Below, one piece after another: positions 35,357-43,412 of a stretch of DNA of 64,000 nt (positions within the stretch are counted from its first letter, which is position 1; each line of letters begins with the position of its first letter). The position numbers were made by a program, and so were the translations under genes. This stretch comes from Agilicoccus flavus (GTDB lineage: Bacteria > Actinomycetota > Actinomycetes > Actinomycetales > Dermatophilaceae). The notes beneath the pieces were generated by a model, which did not search any database, was not told the DNA's origin, and was given only the letters and a program-made list of their open reading frames with translations. Location of the stretch: positions 310,001 through 374,000 of the forward strand of contig NZ_JACYXE010000002.1 of NCBI RefSeq assembly GCF_014857905.1. Direction: 5' to 3'.

Positions 35357-36930
35357 GCGTCGGACGCACGCGGACCGTCGCGCTGCACGGCATCACCGGC
35401 GAGGTCGTCGACGTCGAGGCCGACGTCGTCTCGGGACTGCCCGCGTTCACCATCGGGGGTCTGCCCGACACGGCCTGCCGGCAGTCGAGCGACCGCGTCA
35501 AGGCGGCGGCGTCGAACAGCGGGCACCCCGTCCCCGCCAACCGCATCACCGTGAACCTGTCGCCGGCCTGGCTGCCCAAGACGGGGTCGGCCCACGACCT
35601 CGCCATCGCCGTCGCCGTGCTCACCGCGACGGGCACCATCCCGGGAGCGGTGGTCGACCGGGTCGTGCACATCGGGGAGCTCGGCCTCGACGGCCGGGTC
35701 AGGCCCGTGCGCGGCGTGCTGCCGCTGGTGCTGGCCGCCGTCGACGCCGGGTACGAACGGGTCGTCGTCGCCACCGCGAACGCGCGGGAGGCGGCGCTCG
35801 TCACCGGCGCGCAGGTCACGGGCGTGCGCCACCTGCGCGAGGTCGTCGGGCGGCACGTGCTCACCGGCGGTGGCGACCCGGGGGAGGGCTGGGACGAGGA
35901 CGCGACGGGTGACGACGCCGGTGACGCCGGCTCCGTCGGGCCCTCCACCGCGCCGGGGACGGCCCCGTCGACGCGGGACCTGTCGGAGGTGGCCGGTCAA
36001 CCGGAGGCGCGGTTCGCCCTCGAGGTCGCGGCGGCGGGCGGGCATCACCTGTTCATGGTCGGCCCGCCCGGGGCGGGCAAGACGATGCTCGCCCAGTGCC
36101 TGCCGACCCTGCTGCCCGACCTCGACGACGCGGCGGCCCTCCAGGTCACGGCCGTCGAGTCGGTGCTCGGGCAGCTCGCGGCGGGGTCGCTCGTCCGGCG
36201 CCCGCCGTTCGTCGCCCCGCACCACAGCGCCACGCAGGCCTCGCTCATCGGGGGCGGCAGCGGCGTCATCCGACCCGGCCTCGTCTCCCGCGCCCACCGG
36301 GGCGTGCTCTTCCTCGACGAGGGTCCCGAATTTTCGAGCGCCACGCTGCAGGCGCTGCGCCAACCGCTCGAGTCGGGCCAGGTGAGCGTCGCCCGCTCAC
36401 GCGGCCTGCACACGTTCCCGGCCCGGTTCCAGCTCGTCGTCGCCGCCAACCCGTGTCCGTGCGGGATGGGCCACGGGAAAGCGGCGCACTGCTCGTGCCC
36501 GCCCCGGGCGCTGCGCGACTACCTCGGGCGACTCGCCGGGCCCCTGCTCGACCGCGTCGACCTGCAGCTCCAGGTCGCGGCCGTGACGCGGGCCGCCCTC
36601 CTCGACGGCGGCGGTGAGTCCTCGGCGCAGGTCGCGGCCCGGGTGGCCGCGGCCCGGGCCGCGCAGGCCGCTCGGCTCGCCCGTACCCCGTGGCGGCTCA
36701 ACGCCGACGTCCCCGGCCCCCGCCTGCGCGAGCGCGACCTGCGGCTGCCGCCCGCGGCGACGGCGGACCTGGACCAGGCCCTCGACCGGGGCATCCTCAC
36801 CCTGCGCGGCTACGACCGTGCCTTGCGGATCGCCTGGACGCTCGCCGACCTGTGCGGGCGAGACCGCCCCGACCGCGACGACGTCGGCCAGGCGCTCACG
36901 CTGCGCACCCACGCGGCGGTCGCGGCATGA
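35353..36930 (+). CDS. comM: YifB/ComM family Mg-chelatase-like AAA+ ATPase
   Basis: AAA+ helicase; ComM promotes branch migration during natural transformation in Gram-negatives. The 525-residue protein has the N-terminal Lon-protease-like domain (GLPAFTIGGLPDTACRQSSD, about 25-44, and NLSPAWLPKTGSAHDL). An Asp/Gly/Thr-rich linker (about 175-200) follows, then Walker A GPPGAGKTMLA (about 237-247), HHSATQASLIGGG, and Walker B GVLFLDEGPEFS (Gly where Ala is usual). The Zn-like NPCPCGMG and the C-terminal chelatase domain complete it. The GTG at 35353 overlaps the yraN stop and the end overlaps dprA. A 59-bp piece of this gene recurs at 38302. Confidence 0.95.
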   Translation: MSVGRTRTVALHGITGEVVDVEADVVSGLPAFTIGGLPDTACRQSSDRVKAAASNSGHPVPANRITVNLSPAWLPKTGSAHDLAIAVAVLTATGTIPGAVVDRVVHIGELGLDGRVRPVRGVLPLVLAAVDAGYERVVVATANAREAALVTGAQVTGVRHLREVVGRHVLTGGGDPGEGWDEDATGDDAGDAGSVGPSTAPGTAPSTRDLSEVAGQPEARFALEVAAAGGHHLFMVGPPGAGKTMLAQCLPTLLPDLDDAAALQVTAVESVLGQLAAGSLVRRPPFVAPHHSATQASLIGGGSGVIRPGLVSRAHRGVLFLDEGPEFSSATLQALRQPLESGQVSVARSRGLHTFPARFQLVVAANPCPCGMGHGKAAHCSCPPRALRDYLGRLAGPLLDRVDLQLQVAAVTRAALLDGGGESSAQVAARVAAARAAQAARLARTPWRLNADVPGPRLRERDLRLPPAATADLDQALDRGILTLRGYDRALRIAWTLADLCGRDRPDRDDVGQALTLRTHAAVAA

Positions 36931-38222
36931 ACCTCCGCCCGACGCCGGCCACCCTCCCGTTCGACCTCGGCGGCCCCGGGTCGCCGGCGCCTGATCGCCC
37001 GCCGACGCTGCCCGTCCAACTGCCCGTCGAGGTGCCCGTCGAGCTGCCGGTCGAGCTGGGCATCCGTGGGACCGACCACCAGCGCGACGACGTGTCCGTC
37101 GAATCGACGTCCCGACCGCCCGCGGGTCCCTCCGAGCCCGCCGCGCCGAGGGCGAGCCCCCAGGCGCGGGCCGCGCGGGCCGCGTGGAGCCGTCTGGCGG
37201 AGCCGGGCGACGCCGTCGCCCACCGCCTCATCACCGCCCTCGGCCCGATCGGGGCTCTGGAGGCGCTGCGCACGCGGGGGGAGTCGGCGCTCGACCGGTT
37301 CCGGCCCCGACTCGCGAACCTGGACGTCGAGCGTGACCTCGCCATCGCCGAGCGGGTGGGGGCCCGGATCGTCGTCCCCGGCGACCCCGACTGGCCGACC
37401 GGGCTCGACGACCTGCCCCGGCCGCCCTACTGCCTGTGGGTCCGCGGGCCCCGCGCCGCCCCGGTCGACGGCGTGGCCGTCGTCGGCGCCCGGGTGTGCA
37501 CGCACTACGGGCAGACCCTCGCCGCCGACCTCGCGGCCGGGCTCGCCGGGCGGGGGCACACGGTCGTCAGCGGGGCCGCCTTCGGCATCGACGCCGCCGC
37601 CCATCGGGGGGCGCTCGCGGCACCCGGGCCGACCGTCACCGTGCTCGCCTGCGGGATCGAACGGCCCTATCCCGCGGCCCACCGCGAGCTCATCGAACGG
37701 ATCGCCGCCGAGGGACTCGTGGCGACCGAGGTGCCGCCGGGGTCGGCCCCCACGAAATCACGTCTGCTGCAACGCAACCGGCTCATCGCGACGATGACCT
37801 CGGCCACGCTCGTCGTCGAGGCGGGCCTGAGGTCCGGTTCGCGGCATACGGCGGGGGTCGCGGCCGAGCACCACCGCGTCGTCCTCGCCACCCCGGGACC
37901 GGTCACGTCACGGGCGTCGGCGGGGTGCCACGAGATGATCCGCGCCGGCCTCGCGGCCCTCGTCACCGACGTCGACGAGATTCTCGAGATGATCGGCCCC
38001 GTCGGCGTCGACCTCGCAGCCCCGCGGCGCGGACCCGACCGGCTCGGGGACGACCTCGCGCCCGAGGACCGGCGGGTCTTCGAGGCCCTGGCCCGCCGCC
38101 CGCGCCCGGTGGTGCACCTCGCGCGGGTGGCCGGCCTCGGCGAACGCGAGGTGACCTCGGCCCTGGGGCGCCTGAGCCTGCGCGGGCTCGCGCACCGCGA
38201 CGGAGCCGACTGGCGCCGCTGA
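36927..38222 (+). CDS. dprA: DNA processing protein DprA
   Basis: Loads RecA onto incoming single-stranded DNA in transformation. The 431-residue protein has an N-terminal extension of about 75 residues containing a Pro/Val tandem repeat (see 37008-37055), a SAM-like helical part, and the Rossmann core. Core motifs are VAVVGARVCTHYGQTLA, VVSGAAFGIDAAAHRGAL, VLACGIERPYPAAH and LLQRNRLIATMTSATLVVEA. A C-terminal winged helix (about 370-430, EDRRVFEALARRPRP) follows. The ATG at 36927 overlaps the comM TGA. ComEA/ComEC genes are not in this window. Confidence 0.95.
   Translation: MNLRPTPATLPFDLGGPGSPAPDRPPTLPVQLPVEVPVELPVELGIRGTDHQRDDVSVESTSRPPAGPSEPAAPRASPQARAARAAWSRLAEPGDAVAHRLITALGPIGALEALRTRGESALDRFRPRLANLDVERDLAIAERVGARIVVPGDPDWPTGLDDLPRPPYCLWVRGPRAAPVDGVAVVGARVCTHYGQTLAADLAAGLAGRGHTVVSGAAFGIDAAAHRGALAAPGPTVTVLACGIERPYPAAHRELIERIAAEGLVATEVPPGSAPTKSRLLQRNRLIATMTSATLVVEAGLRSGSRHTAGVAAEHHRVVLATPGPVTSRASAGCHEMIRAGLAALVTDVDEILEMIGPVGVDLAAPRRGPDRLGDDLAPEDRRVFEALARRPRPVVHLARVAGLGEREVTSALGRLSLRGLAHRDGADWRR
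37008..37055 (+). repeat. Four 12-bp repeats in dprA (Leu-Pro-Val-Glu)
   Basis: Four tandem units of the form CTGCCCGTCGAG (37008-37019, 37020-37031, 37032-37043, 37044-37055) encode LPVQ LPVE VPVE LPVE in the N-terminal extension of DprA. The units differ by one to three bases each. Confidence 0.85.
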
Positions 38223-38525
38223 GGGGCCGGGTCTGCGCCCGGCCGACCGTGCGGCGTGCGGGGCCCTGACCCCGGTCGGCCCCGCCGGGCGCCTTCACCT
38301 GCGTCATCCGACCCGGCCTCGTCTCCCGCGCCCAACGCGGTGTGCTCGTCCTCGACGAGGCACGCAGGATGACTGTGACATCCGGTTCTGCCGGACTGAA
38401 CAGTGCCGAATCGGTGCCGAGGGCTGTGCGCCCTTCGGCGACACGGCGCTGTGGACCTGGTTGTCGAATGGCCACCCCGGCCGCGCCTGCCGGGCCGGGC
38501 CGGGCGGGCGTGGCAGCGTGGGGGC
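38223..38525. other. 303-base gap between dprA and xerC
   Basis: No intact gene is supported. It contains the comM-derived 59-bp segment (38302-38360) and then about 100 bases of lower GC (about 38365-38470) unlike its surroundings. This may be a scar of an old rearrangement or a decayed gene copy. Confidence 0.5.
38302..38360 (+). repeat. Partial duplication of comM (Walker B region)
   Basis: These 59 bases match 36264-36322 of comM at 55 of 59 positions and still read VIRPGLVSRAQRGVLVLDE in one frame. Similarity stops abruptly at both ends. It is a fragment of a second Mg-chelatase/ComM-type gene or a local copy, not a functional gene. Confidence 0.8.
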
Positions 38526-39482
38526 GTGGACGAGCGGGCCGGCGAGGCGTCCGCCCCGGCGGCCGGGACCGGCCTCGGGGCGGTCGGCGAGCACGCCCTG
38601 GCCGGGTTCGAGACCCACCTTCGCCTGGAACGGGATCGGTCGCCGCACACGGTCCGCGCGTACGTCCGCGACGCCCGCGACGTGCTCGCCTTCGCCGCCG
38701 GGCGCGGGCACGCCGCCCCCGAGCACGTCGACGTCGCCGACCTGCGCGCCTGGCTGGGGGCCCAGGCGGCCGCCGACGCCGCCCGTTCCTCCATGGCCCG
38801 TCGGGCCGCCTCCGCCCGCGCCTTCTTCGCCTGGGCCCACCGGGCCGGCCTCGTGCCCGCGGACCCCGCGATGCGCGTGGTCGTCCCGCGGCGCGGCCGC
38901 ACGTTGCCGGGGGTCCTCAAGGCCGAGCACGCCGCCGGTCTGCTCGACGTCGCCGGCGTCCGGGCCGACGACGGCGACCCCGCCACGGCCCGCGACCGGG
39001 CGGTGCTCGAGCTGCTGTACGCGACGGGCGTGCGCGTCGGCGAGCTCGTGGGCCTCGACGTCGACGACGTCGACCTCGACGAACGCACGGCGCGCGTCAT
39101 GGGCAAGGGGTCCAAGGAACGCGTCGTCCCGTTCGGCGTCCCGGCCGTCGCGGCGCTGCGCGCCTGGCTCGCCGCCCGCCCGGCCCTGGCCACCGCCCGC
39201 AGCGGGCCGGCGCTCTTCCTCGGACGCCGCGGGGGCCGGCTGGGGGACCGGGCCGTGCGCGAGCTCGTCCACGAGCTGCTCACCCACGTGCCCGACGCGC
39301 CGGACCTCGCGCCGCACGGGCTGCGCCACAGCGCGGCCACCCACCTGCTCGACGCCGGCGCCGACCTGCGGACCGTGCAGGAGCTCCTCGGGCACGCGAG
39401 TCTCGCGACCACGCAGCTCTACACCCACGTCTCGCTCGAACGGCTGCGCGCCTCCTACGAGCAGGCCCACCCGCGCGCCTGA
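38526..39482 (+). CDS. xerC: Tyrosine recombinase XerC
   Basis: Site-specific recombinase that, with XerD, resolves chromosome dimers at dif. The 318-residue protein has an N-terminal SAM-like core-binding domain (about 22-115, LERDRSPHTVRAYVRDARDVL) and a catalytic domain with Arg170 (TGVRVGEL), Lys197 (GKGSKERVVPF), His264 and Arg267 (HGLRHSAATH), His290 (LGH) and the nucleophile Tyr299 (TQLYTHVS). All catalytic residues are present. The GTG at 38526 is chosen because it gives the normal length. The location after dprA is typical of the chromosomal xerC, not of an integrase. Confidence 0.95.
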   Translation: MDERAGEASAPAAGTGLGAVGEHALAGFETHLRLERDRSPHTVRAYVRDARDVLAFAAGRGHAAPEHVDVADLRAWLGAQAAADAARSSMARRAASARAFFAWAHRAGLVPADPAMRVVVPRRGRTLPGVLKAEHAAGLLDVAGVRADDGDPATARDRAVLELLYATGVRVGELVGLDVDDVDLDERTARVMGKGSKERVVPFGVPAVAALRAWLAARPALATARSGPALFLGRRGGRLGDRAVRELVHELLTHVPDAPDLAPHGLRHSAATHLLDAGADLRTVQELLGHASLATTQLYTHVSLERLRASYEQAHPRA

Positions 39483-39547
39483 GCCCCCTGCGTCCGAAAC
39501 CTTCCGCGCGCCGACGTCGCCGGCCGACCCCGCCGTCAGCCCAGCCG

Positions 39548-40264
39548 TCAGCCGGGGCGACGCGGGCCGGTCACCTCGGCCAGCCAGGGCGCGACGACGT
39601 CGCGGACGGCCGCGCGCGAGGCCGCGGTCCGCAGCGCGTGGTCGCCGGGGACGAGCACGAGCCGGTGGCCCGCGGGCAGGTCCGCCGGGTCCGGATGCCC
39701 GAACGGGTCCCGCTCGCCGCAGACGACGAGGGTCGGCACGCCGGAGGCGACGAGCTCGGGCAGGCGGGTCCGCTCCGGCCCCCGTCCGGGCGGCACGGTC
39801 GGGAAGGCGAGGCAGAGGACGGCGTCGCTGCCGGTGGCGGCGGCACCCCGGCAGGCGACCCGGGCCCCGAACGAGCGGCCCCCGGTGACGAGCACCCCGT
39901 CGGGGTGGCGCCCGCGCAGGTCGGCGACGGCGGCCGCCCACGCCTCGTCGACGGCGGGGCCGCGGGGCGGGATCCGGCGCCCGGCGACCCGGTAGGCCTG
40001 CTCGAGGAGCGCGACGTGCAGGCCGGCCTCGAGGGCGAGGGCCGCGACCACCCGCAGGTCCGGGGCGTCCACGCCGCCGCCCGACCCGTGGGTGAGGACG
40101 ACGAGACCGGCATCGGCACCGGCGCCGACCGCGCGGTCCCGGGACAGGGCGGGGACCGCGGGCGGCGCGAACACCCACGCGCGGGCCGGGCCGTCGGGCG
40201 TGGCGACGGTGCGCGGGGCCACGTCGGCGAGGTCGACCGCGGCCGGTCCCGCCGCCCGGGTCAC
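39548..40264 (-). CDS. Alpha/beta hydrolase, KANL3/Tex30-like
   Basis: Predicted cytosolic serine hydrolase of 238 residues. Visible features are the oxyanion-side THGSGGGVDAPDL (about 63-75), the nucleophile elbow VTGGRSFGARVA (Ser about residue 130), the acid in VCGERDPFGHPD, and the His in VPGDHALRTA. The fold resembles dienelactone-hydrolase/KANL3-Tex30 proteins. The substrate is unknown. The GTG at 40264 overlaps the stop of the PhzF-family gene (GTGA), so the two are co-translated. Confidence 0.82.
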   Translation of the reverse strand: MTRAAGPAAVDLADVAPRTVATPDGPARAWVFAPPAVPALSRDRAVGAGADAGLVVLTHGSGGGVDAPDLRVVAALALEAGLHVALLEQAYRVAGRRIPPRGPAVDEAWAAAVADLRGRHPDGVLVTGGRSFGARVACRGAAATGSDAVLCLAFPTVPPGRGPERTRLPELVASGVPTLVVCGERDPFGHPDPADLPAGHRLVLVPGDHALRTAASRAAVRDVVAPWLAEVTGPRRPG

Positions 40265-41100
40265 GGCAGCTCCACCTCGCCGCCGACCACGGTGGTCACG
40301 GCGCCGCCGACCCAGATGGCGTCTCCCTCGCGCGACACCTCCACCCGCCCGGCCCGGCCGAGCACCGTGCCCTGGGCCGCCGTGTACCGGTCCGGGAGCA
40401 CGCCCGCGCCGATGAGCCAGACGGCGAGACCCGCGTTGAGGCTCCCCGTCACCGGGTCCTCGCCGACGCCCCCCGACGGGACGAAGGCCCGGACCTCCAC
40501 GTCGGCGGGACCGCCCGCGGGGTGGGCCCCGAGGACCCCGAGTTCGACGTCGCCGAGGGCGGCCAGGTCCGGGCGCAGCGACAGGACGGTGTCGGCGCTG
40601 TCGAGGCGCAGCCCCAGCCAGCCGGGACCGTTGTCGACCCACGCGGCGTCGAGGACCTGGTCGGGCCGCAGGCCGCACGCGGCGGCCACGCGCTCGACCT
40701 CGGCGGGTTCGACGGGCCCGGAGCGCAGCAGCTCGGGCGCGGCGAACGACAGGGTGCGTCCCTCGCGCCGCACCCGCACGAGACCGATCCCGCACTCCTG
40801 CACGACGGTCCCCGGGGTGTCCGAGCGGCCGCCGGCGGCCAGCCACGCGTGGGCGCTGCCGAGGGTGGGGTGACCGGCGAACGGCAGCTCGCCGCCGGGG
40901 GTGAAGATGCGGACGCGGTAGTCGGCCTCACCCGTGGTGGGCGGGAGCAGGAACGTGGTCTCGGACAGGTTCGTCCACCGCGCGAAGGCGGCCATCGTCT
41001 CCTCCGAGAGTCCCTCGGCGTCGTGCACGACGGCGAGGGGGTTTCCCCGCAGGGCCTGGGTGGAGAACACGTCGACCTGGCTGAACCGTCGCGGGATCAT
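40261..41100 (-). CDS. PhzF family isomerase/epimerase
   Basis: Member of the phenazine-biosynthesis PhzF/diaminopimelate-epimerase fold, 279 residues. It has FSQVDVFSTQALRGNPLAVV at the N-terminus, the catalytic Glu47 in NLSETTFLLP, the FTPGGELPFAGHPTLGSAHA block (about 69-88), and GGVGEDPVTGSLNAGLAVWL near the C-terminus. No phenazine genes are nearby, so the role is an undefined isomerisation. The ATG at 41100 is used. It forms a two-gene unit with the hydrolase and is divergent from the Nudix gene. Confidence 0.9.
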   Translation of the reverse strand: MIPRRFSQVDVFSTQALRGNPLAVVHDAEGLSEETMAAFARWTNLSETTFLLPPTTGEADYRVRIFTPGGELPFAGHPTLGSAHAWLAAGGRSDTPGTVVQECGIGLVRVRREGRTLSFAAPELLRSGPVEPAEVERVAAACGLRPDQVLDAAWVDNGPGWLGLRLDSADTVLSLRPDLAALGDVELGVLGAHPAGGPADVEVRAFVPSGGVGEDPVTGSLNAGLAVWLIGAGVLPDRYTAAQGTVLGRAGRVEVSREGDAIWVGGAVTTVVGGEVELP

Positions 41101-41217
41101 GGCGCTGAGTCTACGGTCGGGACAGGCCGCCGCCGAGGCCGTCACGGACCCGGGTCGTTCGGGCCGGCAGGGGCCGAGCGGCGGCGGGCGGCGCAGCGAC
41201 GAGGAACGGAACGAGCC

Positions 41218-41679
41218 ATGGCGAGGACGAGCGCGGGTCTCCTGCCGTTCCGGCACACCCCCGAGGGGATCGAGGTGTTCGTCGCCCACATGGGCGGGCC
41301 GTTCTGGGCCCGCCGGACCCGGGCCTGGTCGATCGTCAAGGGCGAGTTCGACCCGGCGACCGAGGACGGCGCCGCGGCGGCGGCCCGCGAGTTCGCCGAG
41401 GAGACCGGGGCGCCGGCGCCCCCGGCCCCCTGGCTCGACCTCGGGACGATCCGCCAGAGCGGCGGCAAGGTCGTGCACGCCTTCGCCGTCGAGGCGCCGC
41501 AGGTCGCCTTCGTCGCCTCGAACGAGATCGACATCGAGTGGCCGCCCCGATCGGGGCGGACGATGCGCGTCCCCGAGGTGGATCGCGCCGACTGGCTGGG
41601 GCTCGAGGCGGCGCGCGACGTGCTCGTCGCCGCCCAGGCAGAGCTGCTCGACCGACTCGCCGACCTGGCGGCGGGCTGA
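41218..41679 (+). CDS. Nudix hydrolase
   Basis: Cleaves a nucleoside diphosphate linked to another moiety, 153 residues. The sequence SIVKGEFDPATEDG and AAAREFAEETGAP (about 39-65) is a Nudix box with the REFAEETG metal-binding core. The N-terminus SAGLLPFRHTPEGIEVFVAH and the segment FWARRTRAWSIVKGE resemble bacterial NTP-pyrophosphohydrolases acting on damaged or signalling nucleotides. The exact substrate is not predictable. The ATG at 41218 is preceded by GGAACGGAACGAG. Confidence 0.88.
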   Translation: MARTSAGLLPFRHTPEGIEVFVAHMGGPFWARRTRAWSIVKGEFDPATEDGAAAAAREFAEETGAPAPPAPWLDLGTIRQSGGKVVHAFAVEAPQVAFVASNEIDIEWPPRSGRTMRVPEVDRADWLGLEAARDVLVAAQAELLDRLADLAAG

Positions 41680-41821
41680 CCGCGCGCGGCTGACCACGCC
41701 GGGCGTCCGGCGGGACCGGGGGGACGGACCCGCCGGCGCCCTCGGCGGTTCGCCCTGGGCGTCGAACCCCGGCGTCGCCCCCGGGTGGCCGGTCCCGCCC
41801 GGGCCGACGGATGCTGGGGGG

Positions 41822-42361
41822 ATGACCGACATCGACGCCCGCGCGATCCTCCTCGACTCCTTCGACCGCGTCCACGAGCAGTACCCGACGCTCGTGCAGG
41901 GACGGACCCGTGCCGACCTGCTCTGGCGTCCGGACGCCGAGGCGAACTCCGTCGGCTGGCTGCTCTGGCACGGTGCCCGGGTCCAGGACGATCACCTGAC
42001 CGGGCTGGCGACGGCCCTGGGCCGCCCGCGGGCCCAGGCCTGGGACGCGTTCGCCGACCGGTTCGCGCTGCCCTACGAGCACGAGGACACCGGTTACGGC
42101 CACTCCGCCGACCAGGTCGGGGCGTTCGAGGCCGTGGGCGACGATCTCGGCGAGCTGCTGCTCGGCTACCACGAGGCCGTGCACGCCCTCACGGTCGAGG
42201 TGCTCACGGCGCTGCGGCCGCAGGAGCTCCCGACGGTCGTCGACCGCTCCTTCGACCCGCCGACGACCGCGGCCACCCGCCTCGTCTCCGTCGTCGGCGA
42301 CCTCCTCGCCCACCTCGGCCAGGCCGACTACGTCGCCGGCCTGCGCAACCGCGCCGCCTGA
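41822..42361 (+). CDS. DinB/DUF664-type putative mycothiol-dependent protein
   Basis: Four-helix-bundle DinB-like protein, 179 residues. NSVGWLLWHGARVQDDHLTG (about 39-58) and the later DLLAHLGQADYVAGL supply His residues in the positions that bind metal in this superfamily. Actinobacterial members include mycothiol-dependent transferases and isomerases. A role in thiol-based detoxification is inferred only from the family. The ATG at 41822 follows GGGGG. It lies alone, 142 bases after the Nudix gene. Confidence 0.82.
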   Translation: MTDIDARAILLDSFDRVHEQYPTLVQGRTRADLLWRPDAEANSVGWLLWHGARVQDDHLTGLATALGRPRAQAWDAFADRFALPYEHEDTGYGHSADQVGAFEAVGDDLGELLLGYHEAVHALTVEVLTALRPQELPTVVDRSFDPPTTAATRLVSVVGDLLAHLGQADYVAGLRNRAA

Positions 42362-42508
42362 GAGCCGGCGCCCGGCCCGCGTCGGGCCGGGCGGGCCCCG
42401 GTGCGCCCCCTATCGGCGCGTGTCGGCGCCGTTGCGCGCCACGGATGCCGTGGGCGCCCGGGTGGGCTCGCTACCATCGGGTGTCGCCGTCCCCCGAGGA
42501 GATCCGCC

Positions 42509-43375
42509 GTGCCCGCACATCCCAGCCCCGCCGGGGAGCCGCGCCTGCGGTGGCGGTGGGGGCGACTGGCCGTGGTCGCCGGCGTCCTCGCGGCGATGCT
42601 CGTCGCGCTGGGCGCCGTCCTCACGTCGAAGACGGGATCGGACGCGACGCCCGCGGCCTCGACGTCGACCCCGGTCGCGTCCCCGGCCACGACCTCGCCG
42701 GCCGCCCCGGCCACGGGCACGTCGGGTAGCGCCACGTCGAGCAGCGCCCTGTCGGGCACAGCGCCGGCCGGCACGGACGGCACCGACGGCGACCTCGAGG
42801 TGGGCCCGATCCCGCGCACCGTGCCCCGCGCCGGCAGTGGAAGCACGACGGTCCTCCCCGTCCCGGGTACGGACTCCGACCGCGAGGGGCGCCGGGTGCG
42901 CTACACCGTGGAGATCGAGGGCGGTCTCGGCGTCTCGCCGACGTACTTCGCCGCGAAGGTCCGCGAGGTCCTCACGGACGAACGCGGCTGGGAGCCCAGG
43001 GACGGCATCCACTTCGTCAACGTCTCGCCGCAGCAGCGCGCGGCGGGCGCCGCCACCGACATCCGGATCATCCTCGGCAGCCCCGACCTCGTCGACGAGT
43101 ACTGCGCCCCGCTGCGCACCGGCGGGCGGCTCTCGTGCCACGCCCGCGGCAAGGTGATGCTCAACGTCGATCGCTGGGCCCACGGCGCCGACACGTACGG
43201 CGAGGACGTGAAGAACTACCGGATCTACCAGATCAGCCACGAGGTCGGGCACGCCGTCGGCCACGGCCACCAGGGCTGCCCCGCGCCCGACGCCCCCGCC
43301 CCGGTCATGGTCCAGCAGACGAAGGACCTCTTCGGCTGCCGGCCCTGGCCCTGGCCGACGCGCCCGACCGGCTGA
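42509..43375 (+). CDS. DUF3152 exported protein with metzincin-type zinc motif
   Basis: Predicted membrane-anchored extracellular protein, 288 residues. A basic stretch (RLRWRWGR) precedes one membrane helix (LAVVAGVLAAMLVALGAVL, about 18-36). A Ser/Thr/Ala/Pro-rich linker runs to about residue 120, followed by a folded domain with VRYTVEIEGGLGVSPTYFA. YQISHEVGHAVGHGH (about 245-259) is HExGHxxGHxH, the metzincin-like zinc-peptidase motif. Four Cys in the C-terminal domain may form disulfides. Peptidase activity is inferred from the motif; the substrate is unknown. The GTG at 42509 follows GAGGAGA. Confidence 0.88.
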   Translation: MPAHPSPAGEPRLRWRWGRLAVVAGVLAAMLVALGAVLTSKTGSDATPAASTSTPVASPATTSPAAPATGTSGSATSSSALSGTAPAGTDGTDGDLEVGPIPRTVPRAGSGSTTVLPVPGTDSDREGRRVRYTVEIEGGLGVSPTYFAAKVREVLTDERGWEPRDGIHFVNVSPQQRAAGAATDIRIILGSPDLVDEYCAPLRTGGRLSCHARGKVMLNVDRWAHGADTYGEDVKNYRIYQISHEVGHAVGHGHQGCPAPDAPAPVMVQQTKDLFGCRPWPWPTRPTG

Positions 43376-43412
43376 CCCTCGCCGGGGCGCGGCCGCCGCA
43401 CCGGTGGGCGAC

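Noticed and set aside
38526-39482. Tyrosine recombinase as a phage or island integrase
   Set aside because: Location after dprA, normal length and XerC-like motifs indicate the chromosomal XerC; no att-like repeats or phage genes are near.
40261-41100. Phenazine biosynthesis suggested by the PhzF homologue
   Set aside because: No other phenazine genes are present; PhzF-like proteins are common outside phenazine pathways.
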